NCBI GenBank assembly: GCA_964588795.1
Contig: CAZPQN010000010.1
Span: 1 to 64,000, forward strand
Direction: 5' to 3'
DNA length: 64,000 nt
Origin: CAZPQN01 sp964588795
Lineage (GTDB): Bacteria; Fidelibacterota; UBA2242
A model generated the notes under the pieces. The model did no database searches. It saw only the letters and a program-made list of their open reading frames with translations, and had not been told where the DNA came from. Numbering within the stretch: the first letter of the stretch is position 1; every line of letters begins with the position of its first letter. Positions 1-8,542 of the stretch are shown piece by piece. A program made the position numbers and the translations under genes.

Positions 1-204
1 GACCTGTACATCAGCCTGAAACCGAAGAACCTCTGGGATGTAGCGGCCGGAGCCTGTTTAATGCAGGAAGCCGGCGGGATAGTGATTAGCCGGCTTGGTT
101 TGGGAATTCGATTCAATCGGCGCCGCACAGTGATTCCAAAAGGAGTGATAGCCGGCAATACCCCGCTATTAGCCGCAGTCCAACAGCTCAGGTTTAATAG
201 CTGA
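1..204 (+). CDS. Inositol monophosphatase family protein, 3' end only
   Basis: Only the last 67 codons are present; the start lies outside the window. The frame begins at base 1 and ends at TGA 202-204. The segment carries the C-terminal family signature WDVAAG followed by LMQEAGG, which in inositol monophosphatase/CysQ/FBPase-like Mg2+-dependent phosphatases provides a metal-binding aspartate (the D of WD). The substrate cannot be told from this fragment: inositol phosphate, 3'-phosphoadenosine phosphate or fructose bisphosphate are all possible in the superfamily. The tail after the signature (TVIPKGVIAGN) fits the usual end of the fold. The family call is fairly secure; the function is open. 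Confidence 0.75.
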   Translation, partial: DLYISLKPKNLWDVAAGACLMQEAGGIVISRLGLGIRFNRRRTVIPKGVIAGNTPLLAAVQQLRFNS

Positions 205-380
205 CCACCATTTACAAAGAGGCGGTATTTTTGCCGTTTGGAGGTTGCATTTTAAACAGCCCGATTATATATTTGCCAGTCAAAAAACGTCGCACAGTGA
301 ATCGTTATCAAAAAAACCGGCAGTCAATCCAACAGAGTACTACGCCAACCACTAAGGTGTTGTCGCGGCATGAAAAAGAA

Positions 381-596
381 ATGGGCATCCAGATCGCCGC
401 AATGGATGATTATAAATGGTGTCGCAGTCAGGATGCCGGGCATGATGTCGGTAAACGCGCCTATTTTGACTGGACCCAGCGCCACGGGCAGAAAGTCCGG
501 GAGTGGTTAGAGTCAAAGAGCGATGAAGAAATTAATCAGCTTTTTGAGGATCTGTCCGATCGCATCAAACAATATATTTTAAATAAAGTTCATTGA
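381..596 (+). CDS. Small hypothetical protein, acidic, 71 aa
   Basis: I do not recognise a characterised family. The reading frame is open from a TTG at 231, but the first part (231-380) is basic and low-quality and overlaps no ribosome site, so I prefer the ATG at 381 preceded by an A-rich AAAAAGAA. The product has a Trp/Arg-rich start (DDYKWCRSQDAGHDVGKRAYFDW) that resembles short conserved proteins with a KW..S..AG.D.G..A...W pattern seen in several phyla, and an acidic helical C-terminal half. No signal peptide or membrane segment is visible, so it is probably cytosolic. It sits alone between the phosphatase and the OPT transporter. The start is uncertain. Confidence 0.5.
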   Translation: MGIQIAAMDDYKWCRSQDAGHDVGKRAYFDWTQRHGQKVREWLESKSDEEINQLFEDLSDRIKQYILNKVH

Positions 597-694
597 GGTC
601 CCAAGAACCCGTTCAGATCTGAAGGCCTTTAATTATCCGTTTATCCTGATCTTTTAATACAGCAAATTATACCAACCCACCCGCAGGAGGCACC

Positions 695-2698
695 ATGGAA
701 TCCGTCAAGACATCCACCAAACTCCCCGAAAACGCGTATCGTCAACTGCAACCCGGCGAAGAATACCGACCGCTGATCCCGGATGACATCGTCGTCCCGG
801 AATTTTCGGTCTGGTCGGTCATCTGGGGGTTAGTGTACGCCGTGATTTTTTCCATGGCCGCCGCCTATTTGGGGCTGAAAATCGGGCATGTATTTGAGGC
901 TGCGATTCCCATTGCCATATTGGCGGTCGGGGTTTCGGTGCTCTGGAAGCGAAAAAATGCCTTGGCGGAGAACGTCATTATCCAGTCTATCGGAGCCGCT
1001 TCGGGTTTGATTGTCGCCGGAGCGATTTTTACTATTCCGGGTATTTATATCTTAGGTCTGCGGGCGAACTTTATTCAGATATTCTTGGCTTCGCTGTGCG
1101 GCGGACTTTTGGGCATTTTGTTCCTGATTCCGTTCCGGAAGTATTTTGTGAAGGAAATGCACGGGGAGTTTCCCTTTCCGGAAGCGACCGCCACGACGGA
1201 AGTGCTGGTGGCCGGTGAAGCAGGCGGGGAGCAGGCCCAGATCCTCGCTATTGCGGCGGTCATCGGCGGTTTGTATGATTTCTGTGTTTCCGCCTTAGGG
1301 TTGTGGAAAGAGGTTGTCACGACCCAGGTCTTTAGCTGGGGTCAGGTTCTGGCAGATAAAATCAAGTGGCTGTTGAAAATTAATATTGGAGCAGCGGTAA
1401 CCGGTCTGGGCTATATCATCGGATTGCGCTATACGCTGATCATCGCTTCGGGTTCGTTTTTGGCCTGGTGGGTGCTGGTGCCGGTGGTGTTTTTTATCGG
1501 GCAGTATATTCCTGTTCCCATCCTGCAGTCGACACTGCCGATCAGCCAGATGAATGCCAATCAGATATTTGCAGATTATGTCCGCCATATCGGTATTGGA
1601 GGCATCGCCGCGGCTGGAATTATCGGGGTCTTGAAATCATCCGGCATCATCGTTGGTGCGTTTGGACTGGCGGGGCGGGAGATTTTCGGAGGTAAATTAA
1701 GTCAGGCCGGTCCGACAATGGCGCGCACCCAGAAAGACATTTCGATGAAATGGGTGGCGGCTCTGATTTTGGTGACGGTATTGTTGATCCTGGCCTTTTT
1801 CCTTTTCGGGGTAATGCACAATAACCTGACGTACGCCCTGACCGCCCTGGGGATCGTGTTAGTGATTACTTTTTTATTCACGACGGTATCCGCCCGGGCG
1901 ATTGCGATTGTCGGCTCCAACCCGGTTTCCGGTATGACGCTCATGACTCTGATCCTGACTTCGGTGATCCTGGTGAAAATCGGATTGGTGGGTGAGGCGG
2001 GGATGTTAGCGGCCTTGCTGGTGGGCGGCGTGGTTTGTACGGCGTTGTCCATGGCTGGCGGCTTTATTACCGATTTAAAGGTCGGTTACTGGTTGGGAAC
2101 GACGCCGCAGAGGCAGGAAATTTCCAAAGTGATTGGGACGTTTGTCTCGGCCGCCGCGGTGGGGCTGGTCATTCTGCTTTTGTACAAGACCTATGGTTTT
2201 GGACCGGGTGGGTTGGAAGCGCCGCAGGCTTCCGCGATGGCGGCGGTGCTGCAGCCCTTGATGACCGGCGCCCAGGCGCCCTGGTTATTGTACCTGGCCG
2301 GAGTGTTTTTGGCTGTCATTCTGAATTTTATTGGCGTGCCGCCGCTGGCGTTCGCTTTGGGGATGTATTTGCCTATTCATCTGACCTTCCCGCTTTTGGT
2401 GGGTGGATTGATTGGTTATTTTGTAACCCGCGGCAAAGACAAGGAGCTGTCTGAAAAGCGCCGGGAACGCGGGACCCTGATCGCTTCCGGTTTTATCGCT
2501 GGCGGGGCGATTATGGGAGTGGTGGCGGCCATCATCCTGTTTGTAGGACGCAAATTCAGTGATGATACCTGGAGTCTCATGCGGAGTCTCGGCACTGAAA
2601 AATGGAGCGCGTCACCCGGGGCCGAAATCCTCGGCTTCGTGATGTTTGCCTTGCTGTGTCTGTATCTCTACTGGGATAGCCGGCGGGTCAAACGCTGA
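695..2698 (+). CDS. OPT family oligopeptide transporter
   Basis: This 667-residue polytopic inner membrane protein has about 14-16 hydrophobic segments and the features of the oligopeptide transporter (OPT) superfamily: an early SMAAAYLGLKIGHVFEAAIP segment, FPFPEATATTEVL around residue 155-170, and a late NFIGVPPLAFALGMYLP block. Family members take up small peptides or metal chelates by cation symport; the substrate here cannot be predicted. Start is ATG 695 with an ideal AGGAGG at 685-690. It stands alone, facing the priA-group genes tail to tail with a 25 bp gap. Length is normal for bacterial members. Confidence 0.9.
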   Translation: MESVKTSTKLPENAYRQLQPGEEYRPLIPDDIVVPEFSVWSVIWGLVYAVIFSMAAAYLGLKIGHVFEAAIPIAILAVGVSVLWKRKNALAENVIIQSIGAASGLIVAGAIFTIPGIYILGLRANFIQIFLASLCGGLLGILFLIPFRKYFVKEMHGEFPFPEATATTEVLVAGEAGGEQAQILAIAAVIGGLYDFCVSALGLWKEVVTTQVFSWGQVLADKIKWLLKINIGAAVTGLGYIIGLRYTLIIASGSFLAWWVLVPVVFFIGQYIPVPILQSTLPISQMNANQIFADYVRHIGIGGIAAAGIIGVLKSSGIIVGAFGLAGREIFGGKLSQAGPTMARTQKDISMKWVAALILVTVLLILAFFLFGVMHNNLTYALTALGIVLVITFLFTTVSARAIAIVGSNPVSGMTLMTLILTSVILVKIGLVGEAGMLAALLVGGVVCTALSMAGGFITDLKVGYWLGTTPQRQEISKVIGTFVSAAAVGLVILLLYKTYGFGPGGLEAPQASAMAAVLQPLMTGAQAPWLLYLAGVFLAVILNFIGVPPLAFALGMYLPIHLTFPLLVGGLIGYFVTRGKDKELSEKRRERGTLIASGFIAGGAIMGVVAAIILFVGRKFSDDTWSLMRSLGTEKWSASPGAEILGFVMFALLCLYLYWDSRRVKR

Positions 2699-2723
2699 TA
2701 ATGATTTAGCAAAACCCGCGTAG

Positions 2724-3104
2724 CTAATTGTTCTGAGCGCCCGTGTTGATCCAGTCTTCGATGATCCTGATTTGGGTTGTAGTCAGGGGCGTCCGACCGA
2801 GCGGCATCCGCTCGCCGCGGGGCGGCTGTTCCATGGCCACCTTGAGATAAAGCAGACTGTGATCAGCATCGCCGGGAACCACGACCACGCCGTTATCACT
2901 GCCGCGCATCAGCCCGGCATGGTTCGTTAGGTCAAGGTGAATATTCTGGTCGGAAGTATGGCAGAATTTGCAGTCGCGTTGCATGAAAATCGGCTCGACA
3001 TCGCCCGCATAGCTGTAAGTATCGCGAGTATTTTCATCGCACGCTGATACCATCAAAAGCATCAGACCGGCAATTAAAAGAATCAGGTAATTCTTCAATG
3101 ACAT
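2724..3104 (-). CDS. Lipoprotein with planctomycete-type cytochrome c (PSCyt1-like) domain
   Basis: The 126-residue protein begins with a lipoprotein signal (hydrophobic 6-20, lipobox ending in Cys22) and then a single c-type haem site, CKFCH at 45-49. Downstream it shows the typical run of planctomycete cytochrome c domains: LDLTNHAGLMRG, VVVPGDADHSLLYLK, RMPLG and a final IIEDWINTGA. In the family the Met of the MPLG stretch is the likely distal haem ligand. It would be a membrane-anchored periplasmic or outer membrane electron carrier or haem sensor. It is the last gene of the priA group, 12 bp after the PorQ-like gene, with no obvious partner oxidase. Confidence 0.82.
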   Translation of the reverse strand: MSLKNYLILLIAGLMLLMVSACDENTRDTYSYAGDVEPIFMQRDCKFCHTSDQNIHLDLTNHAGLMRGSDNGVVVVPGDADHSLLYLKVAMEQPPRGERMPLGRTPLTTTQIRIIEDWINTGAQNN

Positions 3105-3116
3105 ATTTGCTCCTCG

Positions 3117-4037
3117 TTAGATTTTTTGGGTAAGGCTAATGGCGGTAACCTGTCCGGCGTGTCCGATAGAAAGGGTGCTTACATCCAGCTGGAACGACCG
3201 CCAGCGGTAACCAGCGCCGAACGAGCTGGCCCCGAAAAAGCTGGTAAGGGTTTCCTGCGAGCCGATCTGAAAACGGCGCGTCGAGGTTCCCCAACGTAGA
3301 AAGTAGGTGTCGCGGAAGTTGAATTCGCCGCCGATCTTGATGGTGTTATTGGCTACTGCCCGATGCATCAGATCACCGGTAAGCGTCATTGGTAAATGGG
3401 CTAATTTTTTAGACACACCGACCATCAGCAAGGGCCGAAGCTCTTCGCGCGTTCCGCCGAATCCTGCGGTCATATTCCCGAAATTCGTATAGCTCACTCC
3501 AACGGCGATGGTTGATACCGGTTCGTAATATAACAGCCCGGCTGAACCCAGCCAGGCGGTAGCCTGTTGAGCTCCAATCCGACTCTGTGCCCGTGTCGTT
3601 GACAAACCGGCACTTAAACGACGGCTGATCTGATAACCATAGGCAAGTCGCAGGTACAGGTCGCCGGCGCTAAAGGTTCCGAGGGTATTGTTGGCCTCAT
3701 CGGTTTCGGTAAAATCGCTGTAGTTGAGGTAACCGAGGTGAAAACCGACGTGGCCACGATTCCTGGCGAGTGGTAGGATCGCGATCAGGTTGGTGGAACG
3801 AATATCCAGTATATAGGCGGTTATAGTGGTTTGCCAGAGTCGTTCCGAGCGGGTTAGCAGGGCCGGATTAAAGGTGATACCAGAAGGCCCGCCGGCCAGC
3901 CCGTTCAGTGCGGCTCCCAGCGCCCAGCCACGCGCATCCACCGGTTGATCCAAGCCCTGAAAGAGCGCCTGGGCCAGCACCATCTGGCCTAACAGTATGC
4001 TCAGCGTGACGAGACTGACTTTAAATTTGCTCAGCAT
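3117..4037 (-). CDS. PorV/PorQ-like outer membrane beta-barrel protein
   Basis: The 306-residue product has a signal peptide (about 1-24) and alternating hydrophobic strands ending in an aromatic/hydrophobic C-terminus typical of outer membrane barrels. The opening region with ARGWALGAALNGLAGGPSGITFNPALL is characteristic of the PorV/PorQ family, where A.G.A..A...G..A..WNPA recurs. PorQ takes part in type IX secretion in Bacteroidetes, but this family also occurs in phyla without proven type IX secretion. The start ATG 4037 overlaps the end of the upstream peptidase gene by 17 bp. Family call is good; a role in secretion is inference, since no other core secretion gene is adjacent. Confidence 0.72.
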   Translation of the reverse strand: MLSKFKVSLVTLSILLGQMVLAQALFQGLDQPVDARGWALGAALNGLAGGPSGITFNPALLTRSERLWQTTITAYILDIRSTNLIAILPLARNRGHVGFHLGYLNYSDFTETDEANNTLGTFSAGDLYLRLAYGYQISRRLSAGLSTTRAQSRIGAQQATAWLGSAGLLYYEPVSTIAVGVSYTNFGNMTAGFGGTREELRPLLMVGVSKKLAHLPMTLTGDLMHRAVANNTIKIGGEFNFRDTYFLRWGTSTRRFQIGSQETLTSFFGASSFGAGYRWRSFQLDVSTLSIGHAGQVTAISLTQKI

Positions 4038-4911
4038 TTTCTTGCGTTATTTCTTCTGCGTTCCACTTCTGCAATATGCTTTTGTTCCGGTGGCGGATGC
4101 TCAAATAAGCCAAGAACACCAATCCGGGTATAATTAACCACAAAAAATTCTGAATGTCCAGAAGAAATATCCAGGTGAAGTGTTTAGTCAGATATTGCTG
4201 GTACAAATCGGAGAATGTTTCGTCGGTGGCGATGATTTCAGACAGGACTGCATCGAAATTAGTGCCCTGTTGCATGCGCTGGAGGATGGTCGAAACGGTT
4301 GAGGAACCATAAATGCTGATGAGAAACTCCACGGCTCCGGCGCATTCCGCATAAGCCAGTTCCGCCTGAGCAGAGGGAAAATGCAGGAGCTCATCCAGCT
4401 GCTCAAGCGGGATGAGGCGTTTGCTCCAGAGCGCCCGTGAGAGAGTTACACGCTGGTCAATGTCGAATTCCCCGGTCAGGTAAGTCGCCAACCCCTCGTT
4501 GAACCAGGTTGGTGTCAGGTTAAGAGGCACCTGCTTGCCCTGGAGCAGATGAACCAGTTCGTGGCGCAAGGCTGTGCGATAGGCCCGCAGGGTCGAACGC
4601 GTCAGGTCGGGAGTCTTAATCACGATCACGCCCGGCGGGAAAATGGTCACGGCGCTGGCCCACTCCGGCAGAGCCGTTTGGGTATATTTTTCGAAATCGT
4701 TTTCCTGCGCTGTCAGCACGATTTTAACCGGTGCCGCGTCAAGTGCCAATTTGTCGGTGATCTCATTGATCAAGACTTCGGCGGCCTGGCGGGTGAACTG
4801 TCCGAGTTGGTTATATGCCGCAGGACATTTGACCTCCACTGGCGCATTAGTGTTGGCTAATCCTGTTGCCATACAGAGCAGGCAGAGGCTAACCAGCCAT
4901 GCGGTCTTCAT
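4021..4911 (-). CDS. Membrane-anchored peptidase MA family metalloprotease
   Basis: The 296-residue protein has an N-terminal signal peptide, a zinc-protease motif HELVH at 117-121 with a downstream Glu139 in the FNEGLATYL context (gluzincin arrangement), and a single transmembrane helix near residues 252-272 followed by a short basic cytoplasmic tail. This is the layout of peptidase_MA-like proteins, with the catalytic domain in the periplasm. The substrate is unknown. The gene overlaps the end of priA by 4 bp (ATGA), so the two are translationally coupled, and it overlaps the PorQ-like gene downstream by 17 bp. That arrangement suggests co-expression, possibly quality control of envelope proteins. 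Confidence 0.78.
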   Translation of the reverse strand: MKTAWLVSLCLLCMATGLANTNAPVEVKCPAAYNQLGQFTRQAAEVLINEITDKLALDAAPVKIVLTAQENDFEKYTQTALPEWASAVTIFPPGVIVIKTPDLTRSTLRAYRTALRHELVHLLQGKQVPLNLTPTWFNEGLATYLTGEFDIDQRVTLSRALWSKRLIPLEQLDELLHFPSAQAELAYAECAGAVEFLISIYGSSTVSTILQRMQQGTNFDAVLSEIIATDETFSDLYQQYLTKHFTWIFLLDIQNFLWLIIPGLVFLAYLSIRHRNKSILQKWNAEEITQENAEQI

Positions 4912-7343
4912 AAAAGGTCCATCGGGTCAATGTCAATCGTAAGCCGCGCCTGGTGGCTGAGCGAACTATAGGTTTTAGAGTTCAATAATTGCTGAAGGAG
5001 GGCACGCAGGAGGTAACCGTTGGGATCATGTTCTTTGCGGGATTTGAGGATCAGGAGATAGCGATAGCGGTTGTTCAGCCGGCTCAAGGCTGCCGGCGCC
5101 GGGCCGCTGATTTCAATCTTACCTCGGAGCGGCAGGAGAAAATCGGCGACTTTATGCGCCACAGAATCCGCCCGCTGATCGTTCAGATCAGACACCTGAA
5201 TCAGTGCCAGGCGGCTGAAGGGAGGATAATTGAGAGGATTGCGCTCGTTGAGCTCGCGATTGATGAACATTTCCAAGTTTTGCTGAACGGCAGCGCGGAT
5301 CGCAAAATCCTGCGGATTGAAGCTCTGAATGACGATTTCGCCCTGTATTTCACCGCGCCCGGCGCGCCCTGAAACCTGATATAGCAACTGAAAAACCCTT
5401 TCGCGGGCCCGGAAATCGGGCAAGTACAAACCGATATCGGCGTTGATGACCCCCACGAGAGTCACGTTGGGGAAGTCCAGGCCTTTGGCGATCATCTGAG
5501 TACCGATGATGATTTGGATTTTATTCTGCTCGAAGCGGCGCAGGATGCGCTGTGTGTAGTCCCGTTCCTGTTTGGCATCGAGATCGAGGCGACTGACTAT
5601 CGCGGAAGGGAACAAGTCTTTCAGAACGGTTTCTACTTTCTGGGTCCCCACGCCGGGGAAAAGGAAACGATTGGATTGACATTGAGGGCAAACGGCGGGA
5701 GGACGGGTGGTCAGATAACAATAGTGGCAGAGCATCAGGGCCTGTTTTTTATGGTAGGTCATGGGAATGTCGCAGTTACGGCACTCCTGCACCCAGCCGC
5801 AGTCAGCACAAAGCAGGACATGGGAATAACCACGGCGATTCTGCAGTAGCAATATTTGCTGGTGGCGATCGAGCGTAGTTTGGATTTTTTCCACTAACAG
5901 ACGCGATAAGGGATTTTGGGAATTGCCGGTGGCGTTGAATTCCTGCTTCATGTCCACGATATGGATAATGGCGTTTGGGGCTTTGGAGTAACGGTGCGGC
6001 AGTACCAGGCGGGATAATTTGCCGGTGGCGGAATTATAGTATGTTTCCAGGCTGGGCGTGGCGGACCCCAGTACCACCGTTGCCTGGCACACCTGGCCAC
6101 GGAGCAAAGCGGCGTCGCGGGCCTGGTAACGCGGTTCCTGTCCTTTTTGCTTAAAGGAAGTGTCCTGCTCTTCGTCCACGATAATCAGCCCCAAATTGGG
6201 AATCGGCAGAAATATCGCACTGCGCGCGCCGATTACAACCGGATACTCACCTTTCTGGATGGCTTGCCAGATATTACTGCGTTGCGCGGTGGTGAGATTG
6301 CTATGCCAGATGGCGATTTTATCGGCAAATTCTCCCCGGAAACGTCCGGCCAGGTGGGAAGTCAGAGTAATTTCCGGAACAAGAACCAAGGCTCCTCGTC
6401 CCCGATGCAGTGCCTCATGAATAAGTTTGAGATAGATTTCGGTTTTACCGCTCCCCGTGACGCCCTCAAGCAGAAAGGGAGCGAATTTTTCCGCGGTCAG
6501 CGCCTGGCTGATTGTCTGGACCACGTGCTCTTGGTCGGGAGACAGGGTAATTGCTTTTTGGCGCGCAGTGTAATCCTGCCAGAGATTTTCAATTGTGCGG
6601 GCTTCGTAAGTAATGTTGATCAGACCCTTTGCCTGCAGGGCAGAAAGGGCGTTGGCCGAAAATGAATAACGATAGGCATCAGTAATCAGGCCGTTGGCTG
6701 ACAGCAAGGCACTGATGATCTCCTGTTGCCGACGGGCACGGGAACTGATGGTCAGCTCGGACACCGGGGCGGTCAGTTGAATTCGTTGCGGCGGAGCATT
6801 GCGGGTTCCACGCAAACGGAAGACCGGCGCTTCCTGGATGTAGCCGTTATTTTTCAGTGCAGTCAGTCCAGCTGACAGATAATCCGGAGCAAATTTGCGC
6901 TTTAAGTTCCCAAAGAGCCGCGCGCCTTTCTGAGCGATATAGTCATACAGGTCACGATAGGCAGAAAGATCGGTGGCAGATCGGTCAGTCGGGCTAAGCT
7001 GACGGTTCTTTAGGAGCCGGTACTCCGCCGGGATGGCGGCCGCCAGAACCTTCCCCAAGGGGCATAAATAATAATGTGCCAGTTTCTCAAGAAAGCCAAA
7101 CAGTTCGACTGGGAAGAGCGGAACGAGGTCGATGAGCTCTTCGATCTGTTTGATTTCGCGATCGGCGGGTGGGATTGGTGAGGTTCGCCAAACAAAGGCC
7201 ATTGTTTTACTGTTTTTAAGCGGAGCAATGACCCGCTGGCCGATGAAAACGGGTCCGTTGTAGGCCGGTGGCAGTTGGTAGGTATAGCTTTTGTGTACCG
7301 TCAACGGCAAAACGACCTCGATATAGCGTTTTTCAGGATTCAT
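4908..7343 (-). CDS. priA: Primosomal protein N' (replication restart helicase PriA)
   Basis: The 811-residue protein matches PriA throughout: an N-terminal DNA-binding domain beginning RYIEVVLPL, a Walker A motif GVTGSGKT at 294-301 with Lys300, a DEEQ box (VDEEQDTSFKQ), and a zinc-binding insertion with paired cysteines (CADCGWVQECRNC, then CHYC and CPQC). The TQMIAKGLDFPNVTLVGV and SGRAGRG motifs of the C-terminal helicase lobe are present. PriA recognises collapsed forks and reloads DnaB. It is the first gene of a coupled run priA-peptidase-porQ-cytochrome, and begins 96 bp after rplI, separated from it by a strong terminator. Confidence 0.97.
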   Translation of the reverse strand: MNPEKRYIEVVLPLTVHKSYTYQLPPAYNGPVFIGQRVIAPLKNSKTMAFVWRTSPIPPADREIKQIEELIDLVPLFPVELFGFLEKLAHYYLCPLGKVLAAAIPAEYRLLKNRQLSPTDRSATDLSAYRDLYDYIAQKGARLFGNLKRKFAPDYLSAGLTALKNNGYIQEAPVFRLRGTRNAPPQRIQLTAPVSELTISSRARRQQEIISALLSANGLITDAYRYSFSANALSALQAKGLINITYEARTIENLWQDYTARQKAITLSPDQEHVVQTISQALTAEKFAPFLLEGVTGSGKTEIYLKLIHEALHRGRGALVLVPEITLTSHLAGRFRGEFADKIAIWHSNLTTAQRSNIWQAIQKGEYPVVIGARSAIFLPIPNLGLIIVDEEQDTSFKQKGQEPRYQARDAALLRGQVCQATVVLGSATPSLETYYNSATGKLSRLVLPHRYSKAPNAIIHIVDMKQEFNATGNSQNPLSRLLVEKIQTTLDRHQQILLLQNRRGYSHVLLCADCGWVQECRNCDIPMTYHKKQALMLCHYCYLTTRPPAVCPQCQSNRFLFPGVGTQKVETVLKDLFPSAIVSRLDLDAKQERDYTQRILRRFEQNKIQIIIGTQMIAKGLDFPNVTLVGVINADIGLYLPDFRARERVFQLLYQVSGRAGRGEIQGEIVIQSFNPQDFAIRAAVQQNLEMFINRELNERNPLNYPPFSRLALIQVSDLNDQRADSVAHKVADFLLPLRGKIEISGPAPAALSRLNNRYRYLLILKSRKEHDPNGYLLRALLQQLLNSKTYSSLSHQARLTIDIDPMDLL

Positions 7344-7373
7344 GGCTAACGCCTAAGATTATCCAATAAACCG

Positions 7374-7413
7374 AAAAAACACAAGACGAAACATGTCAGT
7401 TTCGGACTTGTGT
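7374..7413 (-). terminator. Intrinsic terminator downstream of rplI
   Basis: Read on the minus strand, a two-part stem forms: ACACAAG with CTTGTGT (outer, 7 bp) and CGAAAC with GTTTCG (inner, 6 bp), with a 6-base loop and small internal bulges, followed directly by a run of six U. It ends the ribosomal protein operon and separates it from priA. Confidence 0.9.
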
Positions 7414-7439
7414 AAAAGGAGCTGGCGATCGGGGGCGGT

Positions 7440-7883
7440 TTAGGCCTTTACGACCCAGAGTTTGACAGTCGCGGTGACCTCGGGGTGAATCCGGATGGGA
7501 ATTTCAAAGATTCCCAGCGCCTTGATGGGTTCTTCCAGCTGAATGTGGCGCCTATCGATGTCATAGCCCTTTTCCTGGAGCTGATCGGCAACCATCTGGG
7601 CGGTAACCGCCCCGAAAACGCGGTCTTCTTCGCCGACCTGCACCGGCACGGTCAGAGACAGCGCCTGGAGTTTTTCCGCCAGTTCTTGGGATTTGCGCAA
7701 GGCTTTTTGATTGCGCAGGTCCTTGAGGCGGATTTCTTCCTGGATGCGTTTAAGGCTGGAACTATTAACGGGCAGGGCGATTCCCTGCGGAATTAAATAA
7801 TTGCGGGCGAAGCCGCCTTTGACATCTAGGGTATCACCAATTTTACCTAATTTTTCCTGGTCTTTGATTAAGATGACGCGCAC
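7440..7883 (-). CDS. rplI: 50S ribosomal protein L9
   Basis: The 147-residue product is a complete L9: the N-terminal rRNA-binding domain (MRVILIKDQEKLGKIGDTLDVKGGFARNYL... pattern with conserved G and the NYLIP box at about 28-33), a long connecting helix around 41-75, and the C-terminal domain containing VFGAVTAQMVADQL. It binds 23S rRNA domain V. It lies 20 bp after rpsR and is the last gene before a strong terminator. The order rpsF-rpsR-rplI is classic, though the ssb gene that often separates rpsF and rpsR is missing here. Confidence 0.98.
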   Translation of the reverse strand: MRVILIKDQEKLGKIGDTLDVKGGFARNYLIPQGIALPVNSSSLKRIQEEIRLKDLRNQKALRKSQELAEKLQALSLTVPVQVGEEDRVFGAVTAQMVADQLQEKGYDIDRRHIQLEEPIKALGIFEIPIRIHPEVTATVKLWVVKA

Positions 7884-7903
7884 AGAAACCTCCTGTCTGC
7901 CGG

Positions 7904-8140
7904 TTATTTGTAGCTTTGAATAACATCGTAACTGTAAGGTAACAGCGCAATATTGCGGGCGCGTTTGATCGCCCGGGTCAGTTCACGCTGGTGCCGGGCG
8001 CAGGTGCCGGTGATGCGGCTGGGAATGATTTTTCCCTGTTCAGTTACGAAGCGCCGTAGCGTCTTGTAGTTTTTATAATCGATTTTCTCGTCACGATTTT
8101 CGCAGAATTTGCAGATTTTGCGTTTACTCAGTAATGCCAT
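7904..8140 (-). CDS. rpsR: 30S ribosomal protein S18
   Basis: The 78-residue product carries the S18 core (DYKNYKTLRRFVTEQGKIIPSRITGTCARHQRELTRAIKRARNIALLPY). It is a zinc-ribbon (C+) type: CKFC at 10-13 plus the C..H in GTCARH give four candidate zinc ligands, whereas many bacteria have lost these. S18 pairs with S6 on the platform of the small subunit, and the gene follows rpsF after 47 bp. Confidence 0.98.
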   Translation of the reverse strand: MALLSKRKICKFCENRDEKIDYKNYKTLRRFVTEQGKIIPSRITGTCARHQRELTRAIKRARNIALLPYSYDVIQSYK

Positions 8141-8187
8141 GACGTTTCCTTTCTAATGGGTTTGATGGATGAAATTATTGCACCATT

Positions 8188-8526
8188 TCAGGCGCTGGTT
8201 GCGCTGACCGGTTCGTCAACCGGCTTGGCAACCGGTTTTTCTTCCAAGATGACCGTAATAAAGGCCAAAATGCTCTGGTTCAGTCGCATCCAGGCTTCCA
8301 GCTCGCGGATGATCTGGGCATCGGTGGACTCGAATTGCACTAAAATATAGGTGCCGTAGCGATGTTTCTTGATCTGGTAGGCCAAGCGGCGTTTGCCCCA
8401 GTCCTCCAGATTGAAGACCGCTCCATTCAGCCTGGTGATCTCAGCCTTGACAGCTTCAATCAATTGGGCCAGACGGTCTTGTTCGATGTTGGGGTTGACA
8501 ATAAAGAGATTTTCGTAGTACCTCAA
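8188..8526 (-). CDS. rpsF: 30S ribosomal protein S6 (TTG start)
   Basis: S6 proteins begin with M-R-Y-Y-E; here the codons for LRYYENLF start with TTG at 8526, preceded at 7 bases by AAAGGAG. I therefore choose this TTG rather than the in-frame ATG at 8565, which would add 13 foreign residues and overlap pth. The 112-residue product has the S6 ferredoxin-like fold elements (NLEDWGKRRLAYQIKKHRYGTYILVQFES) and a short Ala/Pro/Val-rich C-terminal tail. It binds 16S rRNA together with S18, which is encoded next. Confidence 0.95.
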   Translation of the reverse strand: MRYYENLFIVNPNIEQDRLAQLIEAVKAEITRLNGAVFNLEDWGKRRLAYQIKKHRYGTYILVQFESTDAQIIRELEAWMRLNQSILAFITVILEEKPVAKPVDEPVSATSA

Positions 8527-8542
8527 ATCCGTACTCCTTTGT

